Made by a program: the position numbers and the translations under genes. Of a stretch of 64,000 nucleotides of DNA, positions 39,957 to 48,307 are shown in pieces. Positions within the stretch are counted from its first letter, which is position 1. The number at the start of each line of letters is the position of its first letter. This stretch comes from Anaerolineales bacterium. GTDB taxonomy: Bacteria; Chloroflexota; Anaerolineae; Anaerolineales; UBA11579. The notes under the pieces are model-generated. The model did not search any database. It worked only from the letters and a program-made list of their open reading frames with translations, and had not been told where the DNA came from. Location: NCBI GenBank assembly GCA_026129305.1, contig JAHCII010000002.1, positions 100,786 through 164,785 of the forward strand, in the 5' to 3' direction.

Positions 39957-40852
39957 TGGCTGTCGAGGGTAGCTGGGAAACGCTGTGTACCCGGGCGCAA
40001 GACGCCCAGGAAGCAGGACAGCACGCCCATGCCCGCCGCCTGGCGCGGGCGGCAGCCCAGCTGGCCCCTGACCAGGCGCTGCCGCGCCAGCTGCTGGCGG
40101 AGCTGACCGGCCCCGAGGCGGCGGTTAAAGAGGACCACTTACGGCGTCCGTTTGGGCGGTTGGCTACGCGTTGGGCTGTGTTGGCCATGCTGGCACTGAC
40201 CTTGGCCACGGCCGCCTTCGCCTGGCTGCGTCCCCCTAGCGTGGACGACGGGCTGAAGCTGGCCGGCGCAGCGGCCGCAGGCCAGCTGGGCAGCCTGCTA
40301 TACCAAGCTGAGGAACCTACCCCCAGCGTTGAACTCACCCCGACGCATACGCCGTTCGCCGACATGAGCCGGCTGCCGACCAGCACGCCCACCGCGCTGC
40401 CTCCCACGCCGGAACCCAGCCCGACGCCGACCGAGTTCCCCGAAGTGCAGGTGGAGTTGGACAAATACGATCTGCGGCTGCCGGGCGGGATCGGCCCGAC
40501 GGAACGCTGGATCGAGGTCAACCTGACCACGCAGACCCTGGTGGCCTATGAGGGTCGCAACCAAGTGCGCACTTTTATTATTTCCAGCGGGCGGGCCGGC
40601 CGGCTTACGGTGACGGGGGAGTTCCGGGTGTGGATCAAGGTGCCGATGCAGGACATGTCTGGGCCGGGCTACTACATTCGCAATGTGCCCTGGGTGATGT
40701 TCTTTTATGAAGACTACGGCATCCACGGTACTTGGTGGCACACCAACTTCGGCACGCCAATGAGCTCAGGCTGTGTGAATATGAGCGAAGAAGACGCCAA
40801 GTGGTTGTACGACTGGGCCAGCGTGGGCACCATCGTGCAAGTGCATTATTAA
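39956..40852 (+). CDS. L,D-transpeptidase (YkuD) with membrane anchor
   Basis: 298 aa: cytoplasmic helical N-terminus (about 1-60), membrane helix (about 70-90), Thr/Pro-rich linker, then the YkuD domain with WIEVNLTTQTLVAYEG at its start and the active site GIHGTWWHTNFGTPMSSGCV, where His and the catalytic Cys are evident. It forms 3-3 crosslinks or attaches proteins to peptidoglycan. Start ATG overlaps the amidase stop, so the two wall enzymes are made together. Confidence 0.92.
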   Translation: MAVEGSWETLCTRAQDAQEAGQHAHARRLARAAAQLAPDQALPRQLLAELTGPEAAVKEDHLRRPFGRLATRWAVLAMLALTLATAAFAWLRPPSVDDGLKLAGAAAAGQLGSLLYQAEEPTPSVELTPTHTPFADMSRLPTSTPTALPPTPEPSPTPTEFPEVQVELDKYDLRLPGGIGPTERWIEVNLTTQTLVAYEGRNQVRTFIISSGRAGRLTVTGEFRVWIKVPMQDMSGPGYYIRNVPWVMFFYEDYGIHGTWWHTNFGTPMSSGCVNMSEEDAKWLYDWASVGTIVQVHY

Positions 40853-41136
40853 CTGGCGCGCGAGAGTTGCCCCGTCCCAGTATGTTGAGTTATAGCCTCA
40901 CATAGCAAACCAAAGTGTAACTTTCGTGTCTTTCTGAGCGGCATGCAGATGTGCTGCATGCCTGCGAAGAGTATCGCCGTGCGTAAGAGGCGATAGGCTT
41001 ATGGACTAGATCTCATCAGCCAGCATCATCGATTAACCAACGTTTTGAAAGCTCTTCGCTTCGCTCAGAGCGACATGCGGTGATGAAGCCTTAGGGCAGC
41101 GCAGCGATTACGGCGGCCTGGTCTAGAGCGTAGTCT
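40853..41136. other. intergenic stretch between convergent genes
   Basis: No gene or RNA seen. It holds a palindrome GGCATGCAG-N5-CTGCATGCC (about 40952-40975) and a family D repeat (41045-41076). Confidence 0.6.
41045..41076 (-). repeat. interspersed repeat, family D
   Basis: Minus strand GTCGCTCTGAGCGAAGCGAAGAGCTTTC. Confidence 0.75.
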
Positions 41137-42753
41137 TTACTTCCCCAAACGATACACGCGCACATATTCCTGCCCGCCGATCCAGATGCTGTGCGCTGGG
41201 TCCAGGGGAGTCAGCGCATCCAGCAGGTTTTGGGGCGTGCCGCGCTGCCACTGGTGTACGTAGATCACCAGATAATCCATACTAAGCAGATCTGCCAGGC
41301 TGGCTTCTGAAAGCTGGCTGACGATGGGGATGTCTTCCAGTGGATAACTGTACATCCATTGGAAACTGACGCTGTACCAGCTGGCGACCCCCGCCCCGGC
41401 GATGCCTGGCTGACGGCTGAGGTATTGGGCGGCCTGGTCCAAGCCTTCGCCCCAGCCAATCATCATCACCTTATCGGCCCGGCCGATGAGCGGGTTGTAG
41501 TAGTTGAGGTAATAGGGCTGGTTGGGGAGGATGGTAAGCAGGGCGGCCAGCAGCAGTCCTGCTGCTGTTGCGACCTGGCGCCTGCGCAAAGCAATGCTTT
41601 GCAGGGCTGCAGCCCAACCCCAACCAGCGATGAGGATCAAAAAGGGCAGGGCGGGCAACCCGTAGCGGTCCATTTTCTTGCTGGCGATGGTCATCAGCAG
41701 CAGGAACCCCAGGCCGCTCAGCGCCAGCCAGCTGGCCGTGGCCCGGCCCGGCGTGCCGCTTTGGCGCACACCGAACCAGGCCGCCAGGGCCAGGCCGAGC
41801 AGGACCAGCGGCGTGCTGCGCGCTATGAAACTGACCAGGTAGAAGGACCAGCCAGCATAACCGAGTTCGCCATCTGGATAGACCTGGCCCAGGAAGAACA
41901 GCGGGCCGCTGTGCTCGCCTTCGGCGGTGCCCAGGGTGTAGCTGGCCATGCTTTGCAAACTGCCCAATGGGTTGGCCCACATGGCGGGAAAGAGCGCCCA
42001 AAAGAGCAGCACGCCCAGCAGCAGGGCCACCCCGGCGGCCAGCAGGGTGGAACGCCGCCAACCGGCCGGGCGGCTGCGCAGGTCTGCCAGCAGGCCCAGG
42101 CCCAGCAGGGCCGGGAGCAGAAAGATGGCGGGTGTTTTGGTGAGCCAGGCCAAACCGGTGGCCAGGCCTGCTGCCAGCAGTGACCCGGCTTGCCGGGTCT
42201 GCAGGAAATCCAAAAAAGCCAATACAGCCAGCGGTATCAGCGAAGCCAGCAGCCCATCCAGATGCAGCAGGCGTTGGTGCCCGGCCAGGAAGGGGTCCAG
42301 GGCCAGCAGCCCGCCGCCCACTGCCGCGGCCCAAGGGCCGAGCAGGCGGGTGGCGAAGACGCAGACCGCCACCAGGGCAGCGGCGTGCAGCGCCAGCAAC
42401 AGGCCCCGGCCCACCGCCAGGATGCGCATGGGGTTCACGCCGCGGTTTTCCAGCAGACGCAACAGGTCCGGGTCTCGAATGTCTGGTGTGCCCAGCCGGG
42501 CATAGTCAGGGAAGACGATCTGGTAGGCGGCCGCCCCGGCCCACTGGGTCAGCGCGCCGGGGTGCGGGCTTTGAAAGGCGCTGGGCCAGTCCTGCTGGTG
42601 GAGGGCCAGGCGAAAGTTGGCCGAGCGACGCAACCACAGCGCTTCGTCTGTGGTGATGAAGCGCCCCAGGCCCGGCAGGCGCACAGCCAAGAAGGCCAGC
42701 AGCACCAGAAGCACGGGGAACCAATTCAGGAAGCGGGACCGCAGGGAGGGCAT
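41137..42753 (-). CDS. GT-C glycosyltransferase, PMT/ArnT-like (GT39/83)
   Basis: 538 aa, about eleven predicted membrane helices. FITTDEALWLRRSANF in the first outer loop carries the DE pair of GT-C enzymes, and SPHPGALTQW, QRLLHLDGLLASLIPLAVLAF and ASKKMDRYGLPALPFLIL follow the PMT/ArnT layout. It transfers a sugar from a polyprenyl-phosphate donor outside the membrane; acceptor unknown. TATAAT (42765-42760) is exactly 6 nt before the ATG, so the mRNA is probably leaderless. Confidence 0.85.
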   Translation of the reverse strand: MPSLRSRFLNWFPVLLVLLAFLAVRLPGLGRFITTDEALWLRRSANFRLALHQQDWPSAFQSPHPGALTQWAGAAAYQIVFPDYARLGTPDIRDPDLLRLLENRGVNPMRILAVGRGLLLALHAAALVAVCVFATRLLGPWAAAVGGGLLALDPFLAGHQRLLHLDGLLASLIPLAVLAFLDFLQTRQAGSLLAAGLATGLAWLTKTPAIFLLPALLGLGLLADLRSRPAGWRRSTLLAAGVALLLGVLLFWALFPAMWANPLGSLQSMASYTLGTAEGEHSGPLFFLGQVYPDGELGYAGWSFYLVSFIARSTPLVLLGLALAAWFGVRQSGTPGRATASWLALSGLGFLLLMTIASKKMDRYGLPALPFLILIAGWGWAAALQSIALRRRQVATAAGLLLAALLTILPNQPYYLNYYNPLIGRADKVMMIGWGEGLDQAAQYLSRQPGIAGAGVASWYSVSFQWMYSYPLEDIPIVSQLSEASLADLLSMDYLVIYVHQWQRGTPQNLLDALTPLDPAHSIWIGGQEYVRVYRLGK

Positions 42754-42759
42754 ACCGTG

Positions 42760-42765
42760 ATTATA
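42760..42765 (-). promoter_or_regulatory. -10 hexamer TATAAT of the glycosyltransferase gene
   Basis: TATAAT, 6 nt, ATG on the minus strand; no convincing -35. Confidence 0.6.
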
Positions 42766-42807
42766 CGGGCAGCAAGGTTGAGATGGCTTGACAATCCATG
42801 CCGGGCC

Positions 42808-42859
42808 TTGAAAAAGGGCTGCTTATGGATAGAATATAGAACAATAGTTCTATATTCTA
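42808..42859 (+). promoter_or_regulatory. promoter with 13-bp inverted-repeat operator
   Basis: TTGAAA 42808-42813, 16-nt spacer, TAGAAT 42830-42835. The palindrome TAGAATATAGAAC-AATA-GTTCTATATTCTA spans 42830-42859, starting exactly at the -10 and covering the start site: a strong repressor position. Confidence 0.75.
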
Positions 42860-42873
42860 TCAGAGGTAGAGCC

Positions 42874-43296
42874 TTGATCAAAACCACATTGTCAAACCGC
42901 AGGGCGGTAGCGCAGATCGTGCGAGAGTACCGCATCCTGGCTGGGAGTGCGGCGCGGCCGGCGACCTTGCGCGCGTTTGCCGCCGCACTCAGCCAGGCTG
43001 TGGCCCGGCTGGGGCGCGGCGTCTCATACCAGAGTGTCAAGAACTGGCAGGACGGACGCTATCTGCCGGACACCTATGGCATGCTGCGCCTGGCCCAGGC
43101 GGCGCGCCTGGATTGGCGCGGCGACTTTGCCAGTGACGTGCTGGCGGCCTTGTACCCGGAGAGCCACCAGCCGGCCACGGAGATTGGCCGGCTGGCAGTG
43201 GAGCAGCATCGTGAAGCGGGTCTACTACGGGGGAAACATGCAAGAGGACGCAACACGCCAAAGCGCGCTTATCCGTCGCCTGGTCACGCGGCGTGA
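42874..43296 (+). CDS. small DNA-binding protein (XRE-like HTH)
   Basis: 140 aa from TTG 42874, which follows AGAGG by 8 nt. The middle shows a helix-turn-helix pattern: ATLRAFAAALSQAVARLGRG, VSYQSVKNWQDGRYLPDTYG, MLRLAQAARLDWRGDFASDV. The recognition helix VSYQSVKNWQDGR resembles phage and XRE repressors. Basic C-terminal tail. The long palindrome over its promoter suggests autorepression. It lies 1.3 kb upstream of the terminase gene; whether it controls it is unknown. Confidence 0.55.
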   Translation: MIKTTLSNRRAVAQIVREYRILAGSAARPATLRAFAAALSQAVARLGRGVSYQSVKNWQDGRYLPDTYGMLRLAQAARLDWRGDFASDVLAALYPESHQPATEIGRLAVEQHREAGLLRGKHARGRNTPKRAYPSPGHAA

Positions 43297-43696
43297 GCGA
43301 CGCCAGTATGCCTGTGGCTGCAGCACGACGCGTATCGAAAGCTACTGGCAGTCGGCGGAGGGGGCAGCTGACTGCGCAGCGCATGGTGTAGCGCAGTCAT
43401 GCGCAGCGCATGGTGTAGCGCAGTCATGCGCAGCGCACGGCGGCGATTTGCTGGCAGCGAGGTGCGTTATTCCTACCCAGGCCCACAAGCCCGGCCGCAG
43501 GCCGCCTAAAGCGAGTAAGATGGGGGTATGGACCAGATTGCCTTTCAAGACCAGTACCTGGAGGCCCGGGCGGATTGTTGGGGCTGTGGCCGCAACAATC
43601 CGGACGGCCTGTATATCAAGAGCTATTGGGACGGCGAAGAAGCCGTGGCGCACTTTGCGCCCCAGCCACAGCACACCGGGCACAAAGGGGTGCTGA
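43238..43696 (+). CDS. doubtful ORF containing a tandem repeat
   Basis: ATG 43238 behind GGGGGAAAC opens 152 codons. The first ~45 residues (MQEDATRQSALIRRLVTRRE onward) look possible, then the frame passes through 2.4 copies of a 27-nt repeat (CAAHGVAQS units) and overlaps the thioesterase gene by about 170 nt in another frame. I think that at most the first part was a gene, perhaps disrupted by the repeat expansion. Confidence 0.2.
   Translation: MQEDATRQSALIRRLVTRRERRQYACGCSTTRIESYWQSAEGAADCAAHGVAQSCAAHGVAQSCAAHGGDLLAARCVIPTQAHKPGRRPPKASKMGVWTRLPFKTSTWRPGRIVGAVAATIRTACISRAIGTAKKPWRTLRPSHSTPGTKGC
43373..43437 (+). repeat. 27-nt tandem repeat, 2.4 copies
   Basis: Unit TGCGCAGCGCATGGTGTAGC plus GCAGTCA, copies at 43373-43399 and 43400-43426, then 11 nt of a third. 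Each unit contains ACTGCGC/GCGCAGT-like inverted arms. Confidence 0.9.
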
Positions 43697-44004
43697 ACGG
43701 CGGCGTGATCGCCACGCTGATGGACTGTCACTGCATGGGTTTGGCGATGGCCCACGCCCACCGGCTGGAGGGGCGCCAGATCGGCAGCCAACCGCTGATC
43801 ACCTATGTGACGGGCTCGCTGAAGGTGGATTATTTGAAGCCGACGCCGCTAGGCGGGCAGCCCGTGGAGCTGCGCGCCCGGGTGACTGAAGTGGACGGGC
43901 GCAAGACTTGGATGGAGTGCAGCTTGCTGGCGGATGGGCAGCTGACCGCCCGCGGGCAGGTGCTGGGCGTGCGCATTGCTGAAGTGCCGGAGGTAAGCCC
44001 CTGA
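43528..44004 (+). CDS. PaaI-like hot-dog thioesterase
   Basis: 158 aa. CWGCGRNNPDGLYIKSYWDG at the start, then the hot-dog helix HKGVLNGGVIATLMDCHCMG (Asn/Gly/Asp catalytic region) and TGSLKVDYLKPTPLGGQPV. It matches 4HBT/PaaI-type acyl-CoA thioesterases of the Cys-Asn/Asp class. TAAGAT (43516-43521) ends 6 nt before ATG: probably leaderless, although GGGGGT could act as a weak Shine-Dalgarno. Its stop overlaps the next ATG (TGATG). Confidence 0.85.
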   Translation: MDQIAFQDQYLEARADCWGCGRNNPDGLYIKSYWDGEEAVAHFAPQPQHTGHKGVLNGGVIATLMDCHCMGLAMAHAHRLEGRQIGSQPLITYVTGSLKVDYLKPTPLGGQPVELRARVTEVDGRKTWMECSLLADGQLTARGQVLGVRIAEVPEVSP

Positions 44005-44537
44005 TGAAAGTGAGTTACATCCCTAATTTTGATGAGTTCGCCGACAATTATCTGTCGACCTATTACAGCGGCGGGGTGCGCACCTTGCAGCGCGCGGCAG
44101 GTGGGCCGCTGATGATCTTGCTGGGGGCACTGGGCGCACTGTGGGTGGCGGAGCGCGTGGGTTTTTGGCTGCTACGTTACCCCTTGATGTGGGCGGGCAT
44201 AGGGCTGGGATTGTATGGCTTGTATTTCACCTTGCGGCCACTGATCAACTTGTTGCTGGTTTGGCTGCGGCGCGCCGAGCTCTTTGACAATGATGCGGTC
44301 AAGATCTCTTTGGAGTTGAAGGGCGATGAACTGCACATCCGCCAGGGCCAGGACGATGTACGCCTGAGCATGGCGCAGATCCTGTCTGTGCTGCATCGCT
44401 CCCACAACACTTGGATCATCACCAGCAGTGATACGCTGGTATATGTGCCGCGTGCCGGCCTGCTGACTGGCGACCACGATAAGTTCGTCAATGCGCTGGT
44501 CAAGAAACTGACCCCGGAAGACGAAGAAGAAGACTAG
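44004..44537 (+). CDS. YcxB-like membrane protein
   Basis: 177 aa. Two membrane helices (about 35-50 and 55-85), then a PH-like C-terminal domain with the YcxB pattern: IRQGQDDVRLSMAQILSVLH, RSHNTWIITSSDTLVYVPRA, LLTGDHDKFVNAL. Acidic tail EDEEED. Coupled to the thioesterase by overlap. Function of the family unknown. A weak terminator-like GGGCGGGTTTTTT follows. Confidence 0.75.
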   Translation: MKVSYIPNFDEFADNYLSTYYSGGVRTLQRAAGGPLMILLGALGALWVAERVGFWLLRYPLMWAGIGLGLYGLYFTLRPLINLLLVWLRRAELFDNDAVKISLELKGDELHIRQGQDDVRLSMAQILSVLHRSHNTWIITSSDTLVYVPRAGLLTGDHDKFVNALVKKLTPEDEEED

Positions 44538-44618
44538 GCTCCGTAGGGGCGGGTTTTTTGCAGAAAATTCTTTTGATCAACTTATCGTCATAAGCATACG
44601 CCAGGGGGCAAGCAGGCA

Positions 44619-46058
44619 ATGAGTGAGCGTCCGAGCGACGACCCGCAGGGTTTCGCGCGCTTCTACCAAATGATCTTTGAGCGGCCCTTGCCGCGCCACG
44701 CCCAGCGTGAATGGCTGGAACCTCTCTACGCGGCCCGCCGGGAAGGTAAAGGCCTGGTGGTGGAGGCCTTCCGCGGCTCATCCAAGACCAGCACTTTGAG
44801 CGTGGCCTTCAGCGCGTTCCGCCTGGGCCTGGAGCCGCACAAAAGTATCCTGCTGGTGCAGGCCGGTCAGCAGGCGGCGCAAAGCACCAGCCAGCAAATC
44901 GCCGACTTGATCGAGCACAACCAGGGCTGGCAGCAGGCCTTCCCGGAAATTCGGCCTGACCGAAAGGTCAGCTGGGGCAGCAAGGGCTATGAGGTGGTGC
45001 ATGCGGATATGGAGTATCCGGCCTGGCGGGCGCTGTGCGCACGGGAGAAGGGTCGCGACCCCAGCTTTGTCGGCCTGGGGTACCGCTCGCGAGCACTGAT
45101 CGGCAAGCACCCCAGCGGACTGCTGCTGCTGGATGATATGCATGATGAGAACAATACGCGGCCGGGACGTGACCTGGAGAAGGCGCTGACGATCCTGCGC
45201 GGCACGATTTTGCCGACGGTCACGCCGTATACCTGGCAGATCTTCGTCGGCACACCGTGGACAGCCAATGATGCCCTGGCCTACCTCAAGGCGACTGGGC
45301 GCTTCATCTCAGTGGCTACGCCGATCTATCGGGCGGACAAGACGCCGGTCTGGCCGGAGCGCTTCCCCGCGGAAGAGATCTACAAGGCCCGTCAGCTCTC
45401 CGGCGAAGCGGAGTTTGCGCGCATGTACCTGTTGGACCTGAGCGCGGCGGAAGGCATGCACTTGAAGCGCGAGTGGCTGCATGAATACCCGCATAAGGAC
45501 ATCCAGCCTGAGTGGCCAGTGGTGATTGGCGTGGACTATGCCTCGGCGGCGGATAAACTGCGCGGCGGGCGGCGCGACTATTTTGCGGCGGCGGTGGGCC
45601 GCGTGCTGCCCGGCGGCGGCGTAGTGCTGGTGGACGGCATCCGCGCCCGGGTGAGCCAGGGCGAGGCCGAGCAGCACATCAAGGCGCTGGTGGCGCGTTA
45701 CCCCACGCTGCAATCGGTGGCGGTGGAAGCGGTGGGCAAAGGCGAGGAGTTCTACTTTTTGCTGCTGCGCCAGGCGCTGCTGCCGCTGCTGCCCATGTAT
45801 CCCGGGCGCAGCAGCAAAGGCGAGCGCTTTGAGCGCGGCATGGCCCCGCTGTTCCAGTGGGGACATGCCTGGCTGACCAATGCTGAGACGCCGTTCCTGC
45901 GCGCCTTCCGCGAGGAGTGGCTGCGCTGGCCGGACGGCGAGCATGACGATACGCTGGATGCGGTCTACTGGATGCTGATGGCCGCCCGCCACCAGCTGGC
46001 CGGCCCGGCGCGGCGCCCCCGGCGCGAGAACCCTTTTGCGACGCTGGGGCGCGCATAG
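44619..46058 (+). CDS. phage-type terminase large subunit
   Basis: 479 aa with both terminase domains intact. ATPase: Walker A VVEAFRGSSKTS near 48-58 (GSSKT in place of GxGKS), Walker B LLLLDDMHDE near 168-177, coupling motif QIFVGTPWTAND. RNase H-like nuclease: VIGVDYASAAD (Asp ~306), VAVEAVGKGEEFY (Glu ~369) and EHDDTLDAVYWML (Asp pair ~445-449). In phages it pumps DNA into proheads and cuts it. Here it stands alone between YcxB-like and lipoprotein genes; the portal gene is 10.4 kb downstream. No small subunit gene is adjacent. Composition matches the host. Confidence 0.9.
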   Translation: MSERPSDDPQGFARFYQMIFERPLPRHAQREWLEPLYAARREGKGLVVEAFRGSSKTSTLSVAFSAFRLGLEPHKSILLVQAGQQAAQSTSQQIADLIEHNQGWQQAFPEIRPDRKVSWGSKGYEVVHADMEYPAWRALCAREKGRDPSFVGLGYRSRALIGKHPSGLLLLDDMHDENNTRPGRDLEKALTILRGTILPTVTPYTWQIFVGTPWTANDALAYLKATGRFISVATPIYRADKTPVWPERFPAEEIYKARQLSGEAEFARMYLLDLSAAEGMHLKREWLHEYPHKDIQPEWPVVIGVDYASAADKLRGGRRDYFAAAVGRVLPGGGVVLVDGIRARVSQGEAEQHIKALVARYPTLQSVAVEAVGKGEEFYFLLLRQALLPLLPMYPGRSSKGERFERGMAPLFQWGHAWLTNAETPFLRAFREEWLRWPDGEHDDTLDAVYWMLMAARHQLAGPARRPRRENPFATLGRA

Positions 46059-46094
46059 CCTTGTGGTGCGCCTGTTTAGTAGTACACTACGCGC

Positions 46095-47063
46095 ATGGAC
46101 ATGAAAAGGGGTTTCTTTCCTATCCTTGTTTTGTTGGGAGCAATCTTGGCCTGCCGCCTGCCTTCTGCGGAGAATCCGATTATAGGCACACCTCGCCAGA
46201 GCGACCTTGGGACGCAAACGGTTGTGGTTGCCCCCGTTACCACCGCGGCAAGCCGGGCAACCAGCACGACTGTCAGCCAGCCTACCGACACATCTTGGCA
46301 ACCAGCCCCACTAAACAATGCGGATGTGGATTCCATCTTGGATTGGTTCCAGTACTCGCTGGAGTCTGGTAATACCAGCTTTTTCTCGCGAATTGTCCAG
46401 AATAATTTTGGGTATGCCTTCTATATCGAAGGTGGGCAATCCGTGACCAAGCAAGAATTCCTCAATCAATTGGGCGCGCGCTTGGGATCCAACCATAGCT
46501 GCACGGGCTATCGCCTGGGCACTTACTCTCTGGAAATATGGACCAGTGGCTGGAGTCCCAATTGGCAGATGACCGAGAGTTGTTATATCGACTGCCAGCG
46601 ATTGAACCCCCCACATTCGACGGACACTGCTGGTTTTTTATTCAGTCTCAATGAAAATCAAACTTGGTCCTTGACTGCTTTGTATTTGAATACACCGGAT
46701 CGTTTCTACTTTGAAGATGTGCCCTTGAACTCCTGCAGCAGACGCGATCTGTCTGTGCCCACCCTGGAAGTTTTTGCACCTCAGCAGGATAGTTGCCCGG
46801 GTGCACCCCCACAACAATTGCGAGTAGGTGATCAGGCGCATGTGTGCACCCGGCGCGACAGTGTCTATATGCGCGAGGGGCCGGGACGCAGCGCCAGTCG
46901 CCTACGTTCGTATTCGCCTGGCAGCACCTTGAGTGTGATTGGCGGGCCTGTATGCTCTGACAATTGGTCGTGGTGGCAGGTTCGGGATAGCGCCGGGCGG
47001 GAAGGCTGGATGGCGGAGGGTGGTGATGACACTGACCGCTACTTCCTTTGCCCCGGCCGATGA
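46095..47063 (+). CDS. lipoprotein with C-terminal bacterial SH3 domain
   Basis: 322 aa. Lipobox LGAILAC near residue 20, Thr/Ser/Pro-rich linker to ~75, a central domain with several Cys (NHSCTGYRLG, ESCYIDCQRL), and a C-terminal SH3b domain: VCTRRDSVYMREGPGRSASR, then TLSVIGGPVCSDNWSWWQV and REGWMAEGG. SH3b domains bind cell-wall peptides or protein partners. TACACT (46083-46088) is 6 nt before ATG, so it is likely leaderless and separate from terminase. Confidence 0.75.
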   Translation: MDMKRGFFPILVLLGAILACRLPSAENPIIGTPRQSDLGTQTVVVAPVTTAASRATSTTVSQPTDTSWQPAPLNNADVDSILDWFQYSLESGNTSFFSRIVQNNFGYAFYIEGGQSVTKQEFLNQLGARLGSNHSCTGYRLGTYSLEIWTSGWSPNWQMTESCYIDCQRLNPPHSTDTAGFLFSLNENQTWSLTALYLNTPDRFYFEDVPLNSCSRRDLSVPTLEVFAPQQDSCPGAPPQQLRVGDQAHVCTRRDSVYMREGPGRSASRLRSYSPGSTLSVIGGPVCSDNWSWWQVRDSAGREGWMAEGGDDTDRYFLCPGR

Positions 47064-47100
47064 CTTGCTGTTGCCGACTTGAGTTCGTGTGATCGTTTTT

Positions 47101-47568
47101 ATGAGTGTGCATGTGAGCCTGCGCGAAATCGAGGACGGCGATTTGCCCATTTTGTACGAGCAGCAGCGCGATACGCAAGCCGTGCGCATGGCCGCCTTCC
47201 CGGCCCGTGAAGAGGCTGACTTCATGGCGCACTGGGCCAGGGTGCGCAGCAACCCAGACAACATCTTGCTGGCCATCCTGGCGGATGGCGAAGTGGCCGG
47301 CAGCATCATGTCCTGGGAGATGGAGGGCCAGCGCGAGGTGGGTTATGGCGTAGGGCGGGCTTTCTGGGGACGCGGCATCGCCACCCAGGCACTGCGCCAG
47401 TTATTGACGCAGTTGCCGCAGCGCCCACTGTTCGGCTATACGGCGGTGCACAATACGGCTTCCATGCGGGTGCTGGAAAAATGCGGCTTTGTGCGAGTTG
47501 GCCAGTCCCAAGGCGTGCTGAACGTGGATGGCGAACTGGTGGATGAGCTTGTCTTTCGCCTGGATTGA
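47101..47568 (+). CDS. GNAT-family N-acetyltransferase (RimJ/RimL type)
   Basis: 155 aa. VSLREIEDGDLPILYEQQRD, then VGYGVGRAFWGRGIATQALR, the acetyl-CoA loop (Q/RxxGxG/A), and HNTASMRVLEKCGFVRVG, diagnostic of the RimJ/RimL subgroup that acetylates protein N-termini or small amines. Start uncertain: ATG 47101 or GTG 47089, neither with a Shine-Dalgarno. Confidence 0.85.
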   Translation: MSVHVSLREIEDGDLPILYEQQRDTQAVRMAAFPAREEADFMAHWARVRSNPDNILLAILADGEVAGSIMSWEMEGQREVGYGVGRAFWGRGIATQALRQLLTQLPQRPLFGYTAVHNTASMRVLEKCGFVRVGQSQGVLNVDGELVDELVFRLD

Positions 47569-47604
47569 TGGCGTGTGGGGCGGACTACGCATATAATGCG
47601 GAAC

Positions 47605-48225
47605 ATGAATACACCTAGCCGCCTTGCGTACATCCGGCTGTTCTTCGGCTGGTTGACCTTGTTCGCCATCTTCACCCAGTTTGGCATCTCCATGTCGCTT
47701 GGCTTCAGCCCGGTGAGTTTCTTTAGCTATTTCACCAATATCAGCAATATTCTGGTGTCGCTGATCTTGATCATTTCGGCCTATCGTCTGTGGCTGGGCC
47801 GTGAACCTTCGCTGCAGGATGACCTGATCCGCGGCGCCGGCGTGGTCTACATCAGCGTGGTCGGCTTGGTTTATCTTGTGTTGCTGCGCGGCCAGGACCT
47901 GGGGGCGTTGCTGCCCTGGGTGAACACCCAAACGCACATTGTGATGCCCTTGGTGGTCATCGCCGACTGGCTGTGGCAGCCGCCCAGGCACTCGTTGGAG
48001 TTGCGCCATGCGCTGTACTGGCTGGTGTTCCCGCTGCTCTATCTGGTCTATTCACTGGTGCGCGGCGCCTTGATCGGCTGGTACCCCTACGAGTTCTTAA
48101 ACCCCGCTGAAGTGGGCGGCTACGGCGGTGTGGCGCTGTACTGCCTGGGTATTCTGGCGGCTTTCTTCATTATTAGCTGGCTGTGGATCACGCTGGCCAA
48201 CTGGCGGCGCGGCAAGCAGGTCTAA
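47605..48225 (+). CDS. Pr6Pr-family membrane protein
   Basis: 206 aa with six predicted helices. Pattern FFSYFTNISNILVSLILI near the start, HIVMPLVVIADWL, and YPYEFLNPAEVGGYGGVALY match Pr6Pr/FAR-17a-like membrane proteins of unknown function. TATAAT (47592-47597) lies 7 nt before ATG 47605, giving an almost leaderless transcript. Confidence 0.75.
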   Translation: MNTPSRLAYIRLFFGWLTLFAIFTQFGISMSLGFSPVSFFSYFTNISNILVSLILIISAYRLWLGREPSLQDDLIRGAGVVYISVVGLVYLVLLRGQDLGALLPWVNTQTHIVMPLVVIADWLWQPPRHSLELRHALYWLVFPLLYLVYSLVRGALIGWYPYEFLNPAEVGGYGGVALYCLGILAAFFIISWLWITLANWRRGKQV

Positions 48226-48239
48226 AACAAGACCAAGTT

Positions 48240-48286
48240 TGCTATAATTGCTTAGTGAATTTTCGCCCCGCCAAGGCGGGGCGTTT
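48240..48286 (+). promoter_or_regulatory. extended -10 followed at once by a terminator-like hairpin (typA leader)
   Basis: TTTGCTATAAT (extended -10, TATAAT 48243-48248) is followed by CGCCCCGCC-AA-GGCGGGGCG-TTTTTG at about 48263-48286, before the typA start at 48308. Either the hairpin ends the upstream transcript or it attenuates transcripts starting near 48255. Confidence 0.6.
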
Positions 48287-48307
48287 TTGTGGATGGATTT
48301 AATACAA

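Noticed and set aside
39168..40852. amidase and L,D-transpeptidase as phage lysis genes
   Set aside because: Both carry membrane anchors and Pro-rich wall-spanning linkers like host cell-wall enzymes, form their own operon and have no holin beside them.
43373..43437. possible CRISPR array
   Set aside because: The repeats are contiguous 27-nt tandem units without spacers, and no cas genes are present in the window.
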